A stretch of 64,000 nucleotides of DNA from Cloeon dipterum (taxonomy: Eukaryota > Arthropoda > Insecta > Ephemeroptera > Baetidae): the NCBI RefSeq assembly GCF_949628265.1, contig NC_088790.1, forward strand, positions 22,386,545 through 22,450,544, given 5' to 3'. This document shows, in pieces, positions 37,701 through 52,700 of this stretch (position 1 is its first letter; every line of letters starts with the position of its first letter). Made by a program: the position numbers and the translations under genes. Below the pieces are notes generated by a model that was not told where the DNA came from, made no database searches, and saw only the letters and a program-made list of their open reading frames with translations.

Positions 37701-40700
37701 GAAATTTATTTATTGCTCTAACATGACGTTAAATAATGAATATTTATTTCCTTCATCAGGTTTTCTCCACAATAAATTATACAAACAAAATCTAGCCAGC
37801 GAGTCAGATTAAAACAGTAAAATGAAACATGGTTTTGCTGAAATATTTCTTTGTAGACTGTTTATTTTTATTCAATCATTTTAATTCCACTCAAACTTAG
37901 TCATCTTCAAGGGGCTATAATTCGCGTCTGCGGAAAGACAGGAAACGGGCTGTGTCTTCTCGGAATGAAAAACAAACAAACGAGGCGGCGGGTGGAGCAG
38001 CCAAATGTAGGATTTCGCGTGGAAGGTCGCTTTGTCTCTAACGAGATCAAAGGCATCGATTCGCAGATCGCGTAATACAGCCACGACCTCGTCTCTATTT
38101 TTGAGAATTGTTTGTTATTTTCTCCTCGACTCTCGTCAGGTATTAAGTCTCTCTTTCTCGCGGTAACGCGAGTGGAGTTCGGTAATACCGATACTCCAAT
38201 CGCGAGCGACCTCAAGGAATCAATGAAGCCTTTCGGAATATATCACTTTTGTAACGTTTCGGGAGGACGCCCCGAGGCCGCGATGCATCTTTCCGAATGT
38301 TTTTGTATTGTCTCCTTCGCCGCGGAGTTGTACAACTCAACTCACACACACACGTGAATGATGTCTCGAGGTTGGGGAAAAGGCGCAAGAAATTGTACAC
38401 GCGCGCGATTATACAACGATTGTAATTGCTGTTGCGGAATAACGAGCCCGCGTGAGCCGCGCGCGACCAGCTTCCTTTCCCTGATAAATGAACCGAACCG
38501 TACGTTCTATTCCTTTTGGCGCACAGTGCATTAGCAAATCACGAACCGATAAGCCGCAACTAGCAGCTGATGAGAGGAGAAAATATCGATTTTACGGAAC
38601 TCTAGTGTTTTGGATTTATGATTTCATGATTTGTTACAAAACAATTCATTTATCGCGTTCAATTTAGAAATCCTTTTTGTGAGGAAACACAAAACTGCCC
38701 CGTTTTTGGTTAAACAATTTTAAAAATCATAGCTGAAATTTCTTTCCAGCTTTGTCCACCTGGTCAAAGTCTAAGTTAACGTGTTTACCTGAAGTTACCC
38801 CCTCTCTCGCATGTTTTTTTTATATTTTTGACAATGATATATTTATGAATTTAAACTATTTGTTAGAATAAACACACGTATTTTTGGAAATTCATGGTTC
38901 TCATAACAAATATAAGGGAACAATGAGTTTCGATTCTAAACTGTCTGATAATTCAACCAATTGCAAAATGTGCGTCGAAATCAAAACTAATTACTGGAGT
39001 TGCCGATGGCTTGAGAGTGACTCTGACGAGCATCCTGGCTGGGATGTGCTGGGGTCGAAACTCGCGCAGCGTTGGCGTGATCAGAAAGCAGAGAGAAAAA
39101 TGATTTCACCTGTCCGCGCACGAATTCACTCTCACTGATTAATTGGCACGACACTAATCAAAACGAATGGTGCTATCCACTCGGCTCGGTCTTCCGTGGC
39201 GCACATGGTTTGATCGGCACTGTCGGCGGCCGGCGGTGATACTGGTAGCGAGCGAGCGACCCAGTCCACCGAGCAGAGGGAAATGCATGCGCCCTGCTCA
39301 AGCGCGGCTCATTCAGCGAACGGCCGGTCGGTCCCCCTTTCAACCTTTGATTGCGCGAGAGAGAGAGACTGGCTCCAACTCTCATTATTCTATCAGGGGA
39401 CAGTGACACGTTGCAAATCAAGAGTGGAGCATATTTTTTCTAGTATTTGTGTGGGAACCAACCTCTGTTTGGACGTGGCTGATAAGAGAAAAACGGTTCT
39501 GATTGATAAATTAGAAAATAGCAGTACATTTCATAAAATGGGAGTTTCAAGATAATATTAGGCGCAGTAAATTGTTTTTATTTCATTCCATCAAAACCGT
39601 TTTACACTGCCCATGCTGTTGCCGCCTAACATTACAAGCTTCGAAGGCAACTATGAGTGTGTGTGGTGTATTACGTTCGCGTCTGCTGCTACTGAATTAT
39701 ATACAATACAATCTCATGCACAAATGCATAGGGGCCGGACGCCGGAGTTGTTTAACTCACTTGGGGTCTCCTTTGACAGCAGACATCACTGTGACGTCTG
39801 CTATTATTTTGTCACAGGCAACAACCAGCATCTCTGGCGCGACATTCGATGACTGCTACCGCCCAGGGGACAACCAATTTGAGCGCCAATTAGCGTTTTC
39901 CTCCTATTCGACTTGAGGGCGTTGGTTAAATTTATAGGGCTAAACCAATCATCATTATTTTCGGCTTAGAATCCGGGTTTCAATTAATTTTTACTGGGTC
40001 AAATAACTCATTAATAACAGCCCAATGAAGAAATCATGGAAGATGTTAAATATTTGCAAGACTTGATTTTGCATGTAGTTTGTTTTGAAATTGTTACATT
40101 TTTTGGATGAAAGAGGCTGTAACAAATCTTTTAACATGAGATATTTCATTTCTTTACTAATTAGAGCTCTTTCTTAGGCTTTTGATTCACGATTTATTAG
40201 TCCCCTCTGAAAAACAGAGCAAAAGGGGTTGCAAAATAAATCACTACAGTTAGAATAAGTTCATGGTAGCAGAGAGGCTGACTGTGCAATGCATTACAAG
40301 CATAATTGAGAACAAAGAAAAGAAACAGTTCTTAAAATTTTATGAATTTTGTTATCTTCTGAGAGGAAAAACATAAAAATATATTGAAAACATCAATTAG
40401 CAACTATTGGTGTGACTGTTTGTTTATCGTGCGGGGTCATTGTTCTAGCGTAAAGCTCCTTACACAAATGATGTCACATTCCTAGGTGCTTTTTCGGAGT
40501 TCACGCATTCAAATGTCACCGAAATCAGCTTAGGTGTTGATTTACATGCGGGCCACGTTCAGTTCCTTCCCATTTCCGCCCGATTCCAAACAGTCAAATA
40601 GGTCACGCGACGCACGATTACAGACACAAACGGCCAAAGGTTAGATGCTCTCGGGACAGAATGAAAAAGCGCCTAGGCGGCAACCATATACTGTACGGCA

Positions 40701-43700
40701 CAAACACGAACAGCCCGCGAGCGGCTGACGGCTGACGACGTGCAGTTATCTATTTTCTTTCTTTCTTTCATTTCTTTTCGAGCGCTCCGCTGTGAAAATA
40801 AAGCGTCCGAGTACCACCGCACTCGCTCGCAATCTCGTGACCGCCGCAGAAAAAGTGGTGTGTGCGCGCTCCTATTTCGCGCGTGTGTAACTTATTACCC
40901 TCTTGGTGCATGTCTCGCAGCTATTTTTGCCCGATTTTATTATTCCTCTCTCTGTCTCCCTCCGCTTTGTCCTGAAAGTCACAAAGAGTGCTTCTGTTGA
41001 TGACGCTATTTGCATTTCATTCAGTGACGTAATGGAATAGTCTTTATTATTGATTTCCAGCCGTTTTATCAATACTCTTCTGCTGACAAATTATTCACAG
41101 AGCATTGCTGTTTTGTTAAAAACAAAAACGTTTCAAAGGAAGTCTCCCACACTTAGAAATAATCACTAGAGATAAAATAATTCATCCAAATTGAATTTTA
41201 TTAAGTCAGTTAAGATTTTGTTTTACCAATTAATTGCAACATTTAAAAAAATGATCTGCACAGTTCCAGCAAGCACTTGAATTGTTCCTGTGCTTCTCAG
41301 CAATGTCCGTTTCAACTGCGCAGCAACAACCTTGGCAGCAACCCGATATTTAATTCACGCCTGATGGCAAAACTTCTTTGTTGCTCACGCGAGATAATAT
41401 ACTCGGTGTTTTTGTCCAGCACCAAATTAATCCTTTTTTCTAGAACGGCTCTTAATAAGTGTACGTGCGCATTAAAAGCAGTGATAATCGCGATTCAAGA
41501 GTCGGTTTGTTTGGCGCGGAGAAAAACTGACAAAGCGCTGTTTCAGCTGCTGTGTCGCATAAATATGGATGCCGGCCGCGTTCGTATTCTCTTTTCCAGC
41601 AGCTTTTATTATGCGCGGCTCGCATGTGCTGGAGCAATGACGACGAGAAAGGTGACTTGCCAAGGATTCTCCGGCAGACGGCCGTAAAACCCTTTCCATC
41701 CACACACAAACAGCACGAAACTAAATGCTGCAGTTCAAAGCGAGAAAAATCCCCACTTTTTGCTCACGTGCGACTTTTTGTATTAATTTTGCAACGAGCG
41801 CGTAATGAGGAGTACGTTGAGAAAGAGATGCATATGTGAGGAAATTTAGGTTGATGCAAGAAAAGTGCATATAACTGTCTGGAATTTGGTCGGTACGCCA
41901 TATGGGCTCGCCACTTGCTGAATATAATGAGTCTGCCAAATGTGCAGTTAATTTTCACACCAGTTGACCCGGCAAAATGATTTTCCATATGTCTTTAAAC
42001 GGAATTCAAGCTGTCCTCAATTCAAATAAATTTAAATGCGCTAAAATACTTTTTTAATTTCGAGTATTTTAACGTGAAAGTTATTTGCTAGATTTTATGT
42101 ACATCTAAAAAACCATTGTGAAATAAAATTGTGCAATGCCATAATTACTTCCGTGGCAATTTTTTGTAAAAGATATTCTCTTCATTGTGAGAATAAGTAA
42201 GCTTAGATCCTGCTTCTTTAAATTCCAAATTTGTCAAGGCTATTCGAGATACGAGACAAAACGGTTCTGCATTGCTGGCGTCTGACTAATTAGGACAAAT
42301 ATATAAGCTTTAACGATTTCGGCGGTAAAAAGTGGCTGTGCACATCCACCTGATTTATATTTTATGTCCAATTACTTCCACCTTATCCTCGAAATTTATA
42401 GGCTGGCAGCTCGTAAAAGCGAGGAGGATGCCACGATTTTACGCCTGCAATGACACAATCCTTTCTGCGCGCCGAGGAAAATCCGGCAACGACAAACGCG
42501 CGGCGGGACCTCTTATTTTTGCCCATGAGAGGACGCAATTAGCAGCAATTTGGCACCGGCCATTCGCAATTTTAAAAATAACAACAATTTGTCGCGACTA
42601 GGTGCGGTGAGTTTTCTGTTTTGTCACGCATTCCTTGCCACGCACAATGCAATGCAAAATCTGCGCTGCGCTGCGGCGTGAGGTGTTACCTCACGTTGCT
42701 ACTTAAATTCTGGGTTTGTGCGCAACTCTGAAACTATTTCGTATGCATATGATAAAAACAGCCGGCTGGGCACGCCGGCTGAGCACGGATAATTGAATTA
42801 TTTGTCAAGATTTCCATGCCATACCGGAGCAGAAATCCGCCACGATTGCGGCCTTAGATAATTTGCGAGCGAGCAGGAATCTAGGTCTCTAAGTTTAGGA
42901 CAATACTTGATGCGCGAAATTTAATATAATTTGTAGCATCAGAGAATCTATTTAAAAAATAAATCCTGCTTATTGTAGAGGTATATTTTTACAAATTACG
43001 ATGCCTTTCTTCTTTCCACAACACCGTTGAAAATGGCTGGCAAATAATTAATGGCTTAAAAATTACTCGGCCGACTTAGGCCTACATTTCTAAATACCAT
43101 TGCTCGTAAAATTGGAATTTTAACACCATTTTAAAAGAAAAAATATCGAATAAGTCCCTTACTGGACACAAAACTTTTCGGCCTGTCACGCCACAGTAAC
43201 TTTCAAAACTAATTCAAAACTGCAGAGGATTAATACTAACTGCACTCATGTTACGAATGTTAAAAAATAAGAATAATAAAGGAGACGAGTTGATGAATTA
43301 CAACATTTATCTAAATTTTCCATCGGCTGTTATTATGAAAAAATATCCTTAAAAAAATATTATATTGAGCTTCAAACAAACAACTGTAGATTCTAATCCC
43401 TGTCAAAAGACTAGGCACTACTTTTTTAAGATAAAATCAGACTTTTGAGGCCAAAACCTAGAATATTTCCACGTTGGAAAGAATTCAGAATAAATCCCAG
43501 CAGGAAAGCCCCTATAGACATGCTAATAAGGTCATGAACGTCTCAAGTGGCATATCGTCTGCGCATTATTCCATCGTGAATCGAAGCTAATTTGAATTGG
43601 TCTCCGCTGAGGAAGGAAAATGACGCAATCGAAATATACTTCTGAGAAGGATAAAAAACCGCCAACGGCCGAGACAAAACACACGCCATGCGTTATTGAG

Positions 43701-46700
43701 TTTTATTGCGGCCCTTGGTTCCCTTGACAGAAGAAGAGGAATCTCCGACCGTTTTATCAGCGTTTTGTGTTTGTGAATGAATCATGCTGACGCAACACAT
43801 GCTCAATGGACTCTAAGGGGAGGAATTCTTGTGAATAGAACGAGATTAGAGTGTGATTTTATGTTTCGGTGCTCGAAGAATTTTCATACTACATGGTATA
43901 AGCATTTCAGAAGGTGCGCAGCCGTCGGCCAACTGTTAATTTTTGGATGCAATTACTTTTTAGTCGAGTTATTTCAATGACAAATCGTTTTTTAAAAAAA
44001 CTGTGCATTTTGCGGACGAATTTCAGAAGACACCGTAAGAAGCCGGCGGAGATGAATGCAAAAGCAAGCTCATAAAACAACGAAAGATGCTGCTGGTTGA
44101 TAACGTTCTCGCCTAACAAACGATTTGCCAAAGGCGACCCTGAATCCCATGAATCCGTGCACGTATCTGCATAATTTTTCTAGCCCGCATAAACACACTT
44201 ACTTATTTTTAATTTGTAAATAACGGTCGCGTTCATTCACTTTTCCAGCTCATTCCGAATTCAAGAGCATGCCCGTGCGCGTCCGCGAGGCGTCTCCAAA
44301 CAGATAAATTTGCAAAACAAACGTCCGAGCGAGCCTCCGTGCCGCGCGACACATCATACGAAAAGGCTGTGCTTGAAATTTACTTCCTGCTCATCAGGCC
44401 GTGTCAACGGCAAAACTAGATGCTGGTTTTACAACGGGAGTTGCGTGTGTAGCTAAACGGAATCACCAAATTGCATTGTTGCATTTGGCTTTGAATGATG
44501 ACCATAATAATGATCGGCAAAATAATGCTCATTACGATTTTCTGTTCTGATTCGCGCCTCGAAAATATTATTGACACGCACCATGGGCGGCTCTAATGAC
44601 AGTTCACATCTAGGAAGTCGTGAATTGTTACGAGTAATATAGTAGTTTTTTTGTTAATTTACTTGAATAAAGAGAGCAATGCACTACATTTTTTATACGG
44701 GAAAAATCTAGGAACTATAAATCTTCCTTATTTGTGAGTTGAGTGAAAGTGCGGACATAAGGAGTTTTAATTATACCGTGCACATATAAGACGAGCAATA
44801 TGACAGTAACGACTACTTGTTTTTAATTAAGTTACGTACCCAACATAAAAAATGTGACTTTTATGTCTAGGGGTAGTTAAGTCGGGAATGTGCGGTGTGT
44901 TCAAAAATAGAACCACAACAGGAAGTTCCCACGGTGTGGGTGCGTTTTTGTCTTCTTTCGAAATCATCACAGACTTATCAGTCTCCCTTTCTGCTTACTT
45001 AGCTGGGTGTAGAAACCGACGCAACTATAACACGCATCTTACGTGTTTCTGTTTCTCCCGGGTTTATGTGAGGGCCGCACTTTAGTCTCCATTGAGACAC
45101 TCAGGTAGGCGCCGCTGACAGAGAATGCAATACCTTTCGTTTCGGGTGCCTGCAGGTGCATTCACGTCTCAACTTCTCAAAGGTGCAAAGCACAACTGTA
45201 TCGAATTTCATATACGCAGTGACAGGCTTAGAATATCTCCAAGGACAGCTGCGTCTCTTATTCAAAAATCGGGACAAGGCGATAAATTCAGTCCGCAGAA
45301 TGAGGATTGAAAAAACATTCTCAGATAACATCGATCTTTCTTGGTGCCGGTCGGGCTTGATTTAAATTTCTACGGCCTAATTAACACCTTTTTAATGAAC
45401 AAATCCGCTCTCCAATCACTTTCTTTAATCAACAACAATCAGTACTTTCGATCGATCAGTGAATAAGTTATTCCCTTTGCACTTTTCTCCTCGGTTTATA
45501 AGTAGGGCGAAATTGCAAGTGCGCAAAAAACTAAAACTGAAGCAACAAAAACGGATCGATTTTCTCCGCACTGAATTCAGCTGCACGCATCAATCACGGC
45601 ATGAATTAATAAAATTTTACCCTGTCGAGCTCCATAGCCGGGTTTCACCTGAGCAACATCTTTCCCGGTCACTGATTGCTAAGAAGTACGTATTTGTCGC
45701 AGTGCAGGAGTCCACGCAGGCAAGCAGGTGGAATTTATGTGGGTCGAGCGGCGCGATCGAGTGCACTCTCATCTGCGCGGTGCCATCCAAACAGGACATG
45801 GAACTCGACGTGCCACGTGATTTACCGTGCATTTTTGCAGCTGACGAAAACGCCTTCATTCAAAACCGGCCACTTTATAATTACGATTTTATTGTGTACA
45901 CACACACACCGTGAACACGGAGAAAAACGAGTTTAGAGCAAATACAACTCCGACAGTTGCTGCAATTAAAATATATATGGAGCAAGGCGGTAGTTTGCTT
46001 TTATAGTGAGTCATTCAATTTTACTTTATTGTACTCGATATTTATGGCACCTTCAATTTGAATTCAGAAACAGGTATATTATTTCTTCTCAGTGTTGGTT
46101 AAAAGTCATTTCGTGTGCCGTTGCTAAGTGTGTGTGGATGCTGTCGGAATAGTTGTGAAATTGAAATGTGTATAAACGTGCACGACCTGAATCAACCAAA
46201 TTGCTATGCACGTCGCAGCTTGAGGAGTGAATTAAATTAACTTTTTTAGTTCACATCTTTTGCCGTTTTTATTGAAAAAAAAATGTATGGTGTTTTTGCG
46301 CAGTTACAAAAAGAATATCAAATAAGAGTTTCCTTCGTTTTAATATAGTTTGAATTATCAAAGTAATTCGTGCAACTTTTCGTGTTATTAGTTTACATTT
46401 TGCAACACCTGTAAAGTCTGCTTGAGCATGTTTTGCATGCTTTCTAAATGAATGTTAGCACTCCCGCTGCTAACTATTTTTATCAGCAGTGTGTTTGTGT
46501 ACGCTCGGCAACCTTTGCAGCTCATAACCGATAAATAAAATTTCTCAATTGTCTGCCTGACGTCAGTCGTTGCCCATTGGAAACAAACACACTAGTCGTG
46601 TGAGTCTTGCTCAAACAATGCTTTTATGCAGCTCTTTATCTATTCGCGCCGACAGTTTGGACAGTAAGTATTTTACAGCGCGTGCGGCGGGCTTGAAAAG

Positions 46701-49700
46701 TTTGAATAAAAAAAGGAATCGGTCTATTGGATCCTTTCATTTAATTCGTTGCAGCAGTTTCTCGGATTCGCCTAAATTAGCAGGAACATTGGCAATTCTA
46801 AAGTGAGAGGCAATCCTTTATGCAGTCAGAATAATTGTGTTTATTTAACAAAAGTGCGAGTGAAATCTCTCTTCTAAATTGAAACCTGCTCCCAAGTTCA
46901 GGCGTGAAGAATAGCGAATAATGCAGTAGGAGCTGTAATGAGATGAGTTCAAGGCGCCGCTGCATGTGCAGTACAATAAAAGCCTTCGGCCAGCTCGCCC
47001 CCTTTCTCACAGGATATGAATGTAGCCGAAGCGTGTTTCCTTTTTTGATGAAAGTGAAATGTGTGAAGAGCTGGCGCAGAGCAATTAGCTGCGTATGTGC
47101 TGCATTTTCTTTTTCCTACCGCAAAAATATGCAACATGCCGAATTTCTCCTCGGTTTTGCAGGAGTTCAAATTTCCTGGGCAATTCCATTGTATGTGCGC
47201 AGCGCACGCCGGCCAACGTTTCAAATCGATTTTTCTATTGTTGAACGTGGCGGATCGTCTCTTGGCGCAGTTACGCTTTGCTGTGTCGCTACAATTTCTG
47301 GATTGTAATTTCTCTCTTTACAGTTCACGTACGACACATTTTCGTTCACAAGAGGAGTCATTGTTCTTTTGGCAAACGTGGAGGTGTCATAATGAAAATC
47401 TTCCGCGCGTCCATTGTTATCGAAACGCTGACACGAAAACAGTTATACGCTGGATGGCTCCTCACATATATCCGGTTTTTGTCAAAAACACTCATTTAAA
47501 ACGATAGAGATTTTTGTTGCCTGAATGAGGAACAGAAGCCAGTTGTTGTTCACGAAATTAGAAATCACTCGGCATCGAGTTTTTTTTCCACAGAATAAAC
47601 TACTTGCTAGCTGAAGCGGATCATGCAAAACTACAAAGCTTTCATCAGTCGCGGGAATTGACAATTTCTCGAAATAATTATCAGCAGAGATCCACGGACC
47701 TCAAAGCAATTAAACGAGTTGTTGATGAACCGAGAAGTTGAGCTTTCAGGAAGCGTGTCCATGCAACTAATTTATTCGAACAACTTTCATTTATTTGTTT
47801 GATCCACGCGACATGCAGCGAGAAAAAAAGAGGCCCGCTAGGCACGGAAGCCGTTTTGTTTTCACTTTTGGCCAAAAAAATCGATCAGCTAGACAATGCG
47901 AAGTGCACATCCTCTCTGACCATGCATGAGTGCGTAGACAATTTGCGTAGACGGAGAGGAAGCCCGTGAGATTTTTGCATAATGAAATGGCGAATCGACA
48001 TCCTGTGCTGCGCCTCCAAATGAATCACCAAATAAGCGCTGGACAACAACGTATTATTTTATTTCGGAGGTGCATAATTCACGAAGTGTTGGGAGAAATC
48101 GATGGCTTTTCACCTCACCCGCAACAGAAAAAGGAGCAGTTCAGTTTCGTTAGTTTGCTGTTTGTATGTAGATTTCTATAAAGGTCACTCGTCATGACAC
48201 ACATTCTTCGCCAGCCAACAAGCTACATTTGTCAGCGCTAAACGACGAGTTTCTTTTTATTTTCTTTCTAGGTTTTAATCTGTCTCGCGACCGCGTGATT
48301 AGATTTTGCTTCCGTGGTGAATTGATTTCCCACAGGACCAGTGTGGCGTTTTCACGTTTGGTTAGTTCTCGAAAATGATACCGATGAGAGCCGCAATTAG
48401 GGTCGAGATGCGGCGCGGACAAATTGCTGCTGTTGAAATTTTACACATGCAAGTGGCCCAATTATCAAGAACTCGTGTCTGCTGCTACTTTACGACTCTC
48501 CGCGCGCAAGCAATAAAATTTCATTTCCGTAGATCGAGACGAACAGATCTGGTTTTCAATTTTTCCACTCGGTTTGTCAGTGGAAAACAATGCGCGCGCG
48601 TTTTGACTGTGCACATACGCTTCTGTAACGGTTTTTGAGGGCGTGAAAAGGCGTTAGACGCACTCATCCGCTCCATTACCTACATTAAGCGTGTGTATTC
48701 CGCGCCTAAAACGAGTCCCGCTTGCCAACGCAATGATAAGATAAAAAGCAGGCGTTTTTTCTGATTTCGTTGCACTTACAAGACAACATCGGAGGAAAAT
48801 CTTACAGCCTGTGCTTCATAAAAGCGTCAATAAAAATCTTAAATCACGCGTCCATATCAAATTCACAGTCAAGGAAGCAAATTAAAATAGTGAGTGCTAT
48901 CACCTTGCCGCCAAAGGTTGTGCAGCGAATTAAACCATTTAAAAATGACTGGCGGCGACTTTCATATAAATTGGTTTGCATACCGTTCGTGAAAGGTCGC
49001 AAACCCAAATAATTCAACACGAAGATTTCTTTCTCAAGGCCGGCGATTTGGCGCAATTGACCGACCGGTTTCTCGCGCCGAAATCAATGATCGGTTGGTG
49101 CTGATCTGCTTGCTTCGCGGAATGTACTCACCACTTTCTGGTTTCTCTTGAGAGCGGCGAGCGGCCGGGGCTGCTCCTTGTGAGATTCGCTCCTGCTGAG
49201 CTGCGTGCCGCGCTTTTCCTGCTGGCCGCCGACGCCCAGGCCGGTGTCCGACGAGGACCTTGGGCGGCCGCGGACTACGGTGTGCTCACCGTCGCTGCCC
49301 TCGTCGTCCGTAGAGTGGTACGTCTGGTTCTTGAAGGCCAACGCCGCGTGCGGGATGGAAATGCGCCGAAGCAACTGCGGGAATTTGCATTCAAGTGTGA
49401 ATATTCAGCCAAATGTCAAAGGTCGTTTGTTTGTTTTTCCCCACAGCACCAAGCCAAAATTGATTCTTAGACTTTAGTGTATTTATTGATAATGCATGCA
49501 GGCCTGCAAGAGAAACGGGACTATAAATTCCAAGGTTTCAAGTAGCTTGTTAATAACAGCGGAAAATTATATTTTATGCACGACCTTTGTTTAGTTACAT
49601 AGTTGCTCCTATTCAAATGGTAATAACGATAGATGTAATATACAGCTAACAACCCGTAATTAACTGTATAAGCAGAAATGATTTAAATTTTGTGATTGTT

Positions 49701-52700
49701 TGAAGAGGTTGATTTAAAATAATAAATTTAGCCATAGTAACGCAATGAAATTTCTTCAGGAAAAATCCCAATATGGTGAAATACGTGGAATGCAATTCAA
49801 AAATAACATACTCAAACCCCCCATTGAGAGATGATCTTCAGATTCTTTTGTAAAGAAAAGCATGTTTGACTGCTTATTTTATCAATGGGCAAGAGACCAC
49901 ACAAATACATGACAGACCTTTGAAAATATTGACAACTTTAAGTCTACCTGACAATGAGAGCTGTCTACCCCAGGAATTTGAAATTCGTTTTGTATGGGTT
50001 AATAAAGCATTTCAAGACACAAAAGCACGACAACAATGTATATTGCATGGGCTGGTAGTTTTCCACGTGAAAAATCCAATTTTAAACGATATTTATCAAA
50101 CAAGTGTCGCAATTCATTGTGAAATCGAGCTATAGCTCAATGAGATACACAGAATCTATTTAAAAGTTGTCTTCGCTAAAACTAAATTTAACCACTCTGT
50201 CACCAATAAACAGAGAGTATCAGAAAAAAGAAGTAACCATGAAAAAAGAAGAATGAAAATTGCTGGCGTTCATTTTCTAACTTAATTGATTTGAACTGCG
50301 GATATTGAATTGATTTTTTCTATTTCAAGAAGCAAAAATTATGAAAATTCACATTCATAATAAACCGTCAGGAAAAATCCATTTTTTTAAACATTTGAAT
50401 AGCGCGGACTCTCTATTAACACATTTAGCGTGGTTTTAATTCAAGTCATATAGGATTTTCCCTGACGAAATAGAGTTTCGGGGTTTGATTTGAAATCGGT
50501 TAAAGTATCCTAAGAATTTAAAAACTGTTTTGATTTGTGCTCATTTGGTGTAACGCATCGAAAAAGTCCCAATCCTAAATCGGGTAGACCACCCACCACC
50601 ATCGTAAATAGCTTCTTTAAACTCTCTATATTTCAATATGCGAGTTTTTAACGGGGATTTTTATTAAGTATCAAATTTAAAGTTAGAATAAATTTCAGGA
50701 AGTACCGGTCTGCCTATTTTGAATTATTTTGAAAGTCACGCAAACGCTTTTTCTCTAATCATACATGATTCAGAGCAGAAGAAACGGCAGCTGGCGATTT
50801 TATAGCACTGTTGTAAAAATACAGTCTCCCGTAATCAGGAAAAAATTCTGAGAACGTAGACATAAAGTAAGGACGAATTCTAATGATTTAATTGCTGTTT
50901 CTTGTTTTGAAAATAAATATTTTTTGGACTGCGTCAAAAATAACTTGACAATCTGAAACGGCCGTCATGTAGATTGGAGATAAGAAAGATAGGCGATTAG
51001 GAAATGTGAGAAACGCACCTCTCTATTCTCGTCGGGTGACTTGTCCCACTCGTAGGACGAGGACGAACAGGCCTCGGCGCCAGAGTCGACCAGCGACTCG
51101 AGACTCCTGCTGGCCACCGAGTCCGAGTCGTCCTGCCTGGCGGGCTGCTCGTTGTTGTCCCTGCGAAAACTGCGGAACTTGAAGCTGCTGCTGCGCTGAA
51201 CGGAGGAGCCAGCCGCCGCCGTGTTTTTGCGCCAGAACATGTCAGACTCGCTCGAATCGAGGTAGTCGGGCGACGGCGTGTTGTAGTCCGAGGTCTGCTC
51301 GATGACCTTGCTGCTGCTAATCGGCGTATTCCATGGCTTGAAGTTTATCTCCTCGGCCAGCGTCTCCAGCGACTTGGACAACACGTTAATCCGCGGCGAC
51401 GGCACCGGCTTCTTGCCACCAGGGCCCACCACCGAGTAATTACGTCTGACGCCTACGGCACTCTTCTTCGACTCGCCCGTCGGCCCCTTATCGGCCGAAC
51501 AGACGTGCTGATTAAACAGCTGGTGCTTATCGCGCAGGTTGTAGTTGCCTGTGATGAGTTCGTTGCGAAGAACGCTGGTCAGTTGGCGCCGCTCGTCGTG
51601 GCAGCACACACTGGACGCGATGTTCAGGTACTCCGGCCCAGGGATGTAAGCCGGCGGGCATTCACGTACGTACGCCGCCGGAACGTAGAACGGCTTCGAC
51701 TCGGGATTCCGCAGGACCTAAAATAAAAAGCAAATGTTTTCTTGACAACCCGCTATTTCAACATCATAATCGAGTGTAATGTTTAAATTCTGAAACGTTT
51801 CGGTTTAAAATATGACTAAGCAGCATTTCATTTCCAGCCAGTTTTTTATACTGAAAACCAAAAATATTAGTTCAATCCATGATAAGCTATATTTTTCTTA
51901 TTTAGTTCAAAAACAATTATTTTTTCTTCATTTTTAGCCAAACAAACGAGCCATTTGCAAATTAATGCGGAGGGCACTCCTCTCAGAGCCACCTTCATTG
52001 GCAACAAAAAATTGAGGCACTCTCTTCTGCTCTGATTTTAGATTTGGCAGCCATACATTCTTGGCGCAGAGAGAAATCACTTAATGTACTAAAATCAAAA
52101 TCAAGCTTAGGCAATCCTATTACAGAAACGGCAAAAATGTTTTGCTGTAGTTTCTACCGCAGTTTTGGGTCTCAGAACATCACATTTAATTAGTTAACAA
52201 TTAGCCTAGATTGCAGCAGGATTAAATTTAAAATCGCAGTCGCAAGTGCCCTAAAAATGTAAATGCACGGTTGGGCTATATGCCCCAAATCGATAATTAT
52301 TTCATGAAATTAAAATTAAATTATAATCAGCATCGATATTTTAAAATTTTGACTTGATTTAAGTTATCTGAAAAATTAAATCGATATATAATATTAATAA
52401 TTACAAATAAAAATTTTATTCTACAAACATCACAATAAGCACTTGTCTTGAAAAATGGGAAGTAAAATTTATAACGCTTAGAGCCTCTTCAGAGGGTTAA
52501 GTAAAGTTAAAATGATATATGATACGTTAAAATTCCAAATCTCGTTCCATCTTCAAATTTTATTTTTCCTTTATTTATTATGAAAATAAATATTGGTTTA
52601 AGTTGAGAGTGAGTTTTCTCGCAGGGAGGGAGTAAAGGAGTCCCACATATTTCGCCTCTTTCCCTTTTTGTATTTTTGCTCAGCAATTGGATCAAGTATT

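Larger units (their letters stand above)
36384..49131 (-). other. RhoGAP gene intron 3 (12.7 kb)
   Basis: The longest intron. I found no coding exon with family features, though a small one could hide here. Visible structures are a strong hairpin at 38167-38204, two perfect short palindromes at 42677-42695 and 42759-42781, and short AC and GA tracts. Intron length and several GC-rich patches (38.2, 38.4, 39.2 and 42.4 kb) would suit enhancers, but this is inference. Confidence 0.4.

Noticed and set aside
45459-45936. 151-codon frame in intron 3 of the RhoGAP gene
   Set aside because: Composition is random-like, with no domain and a shadow frame on the other strand.
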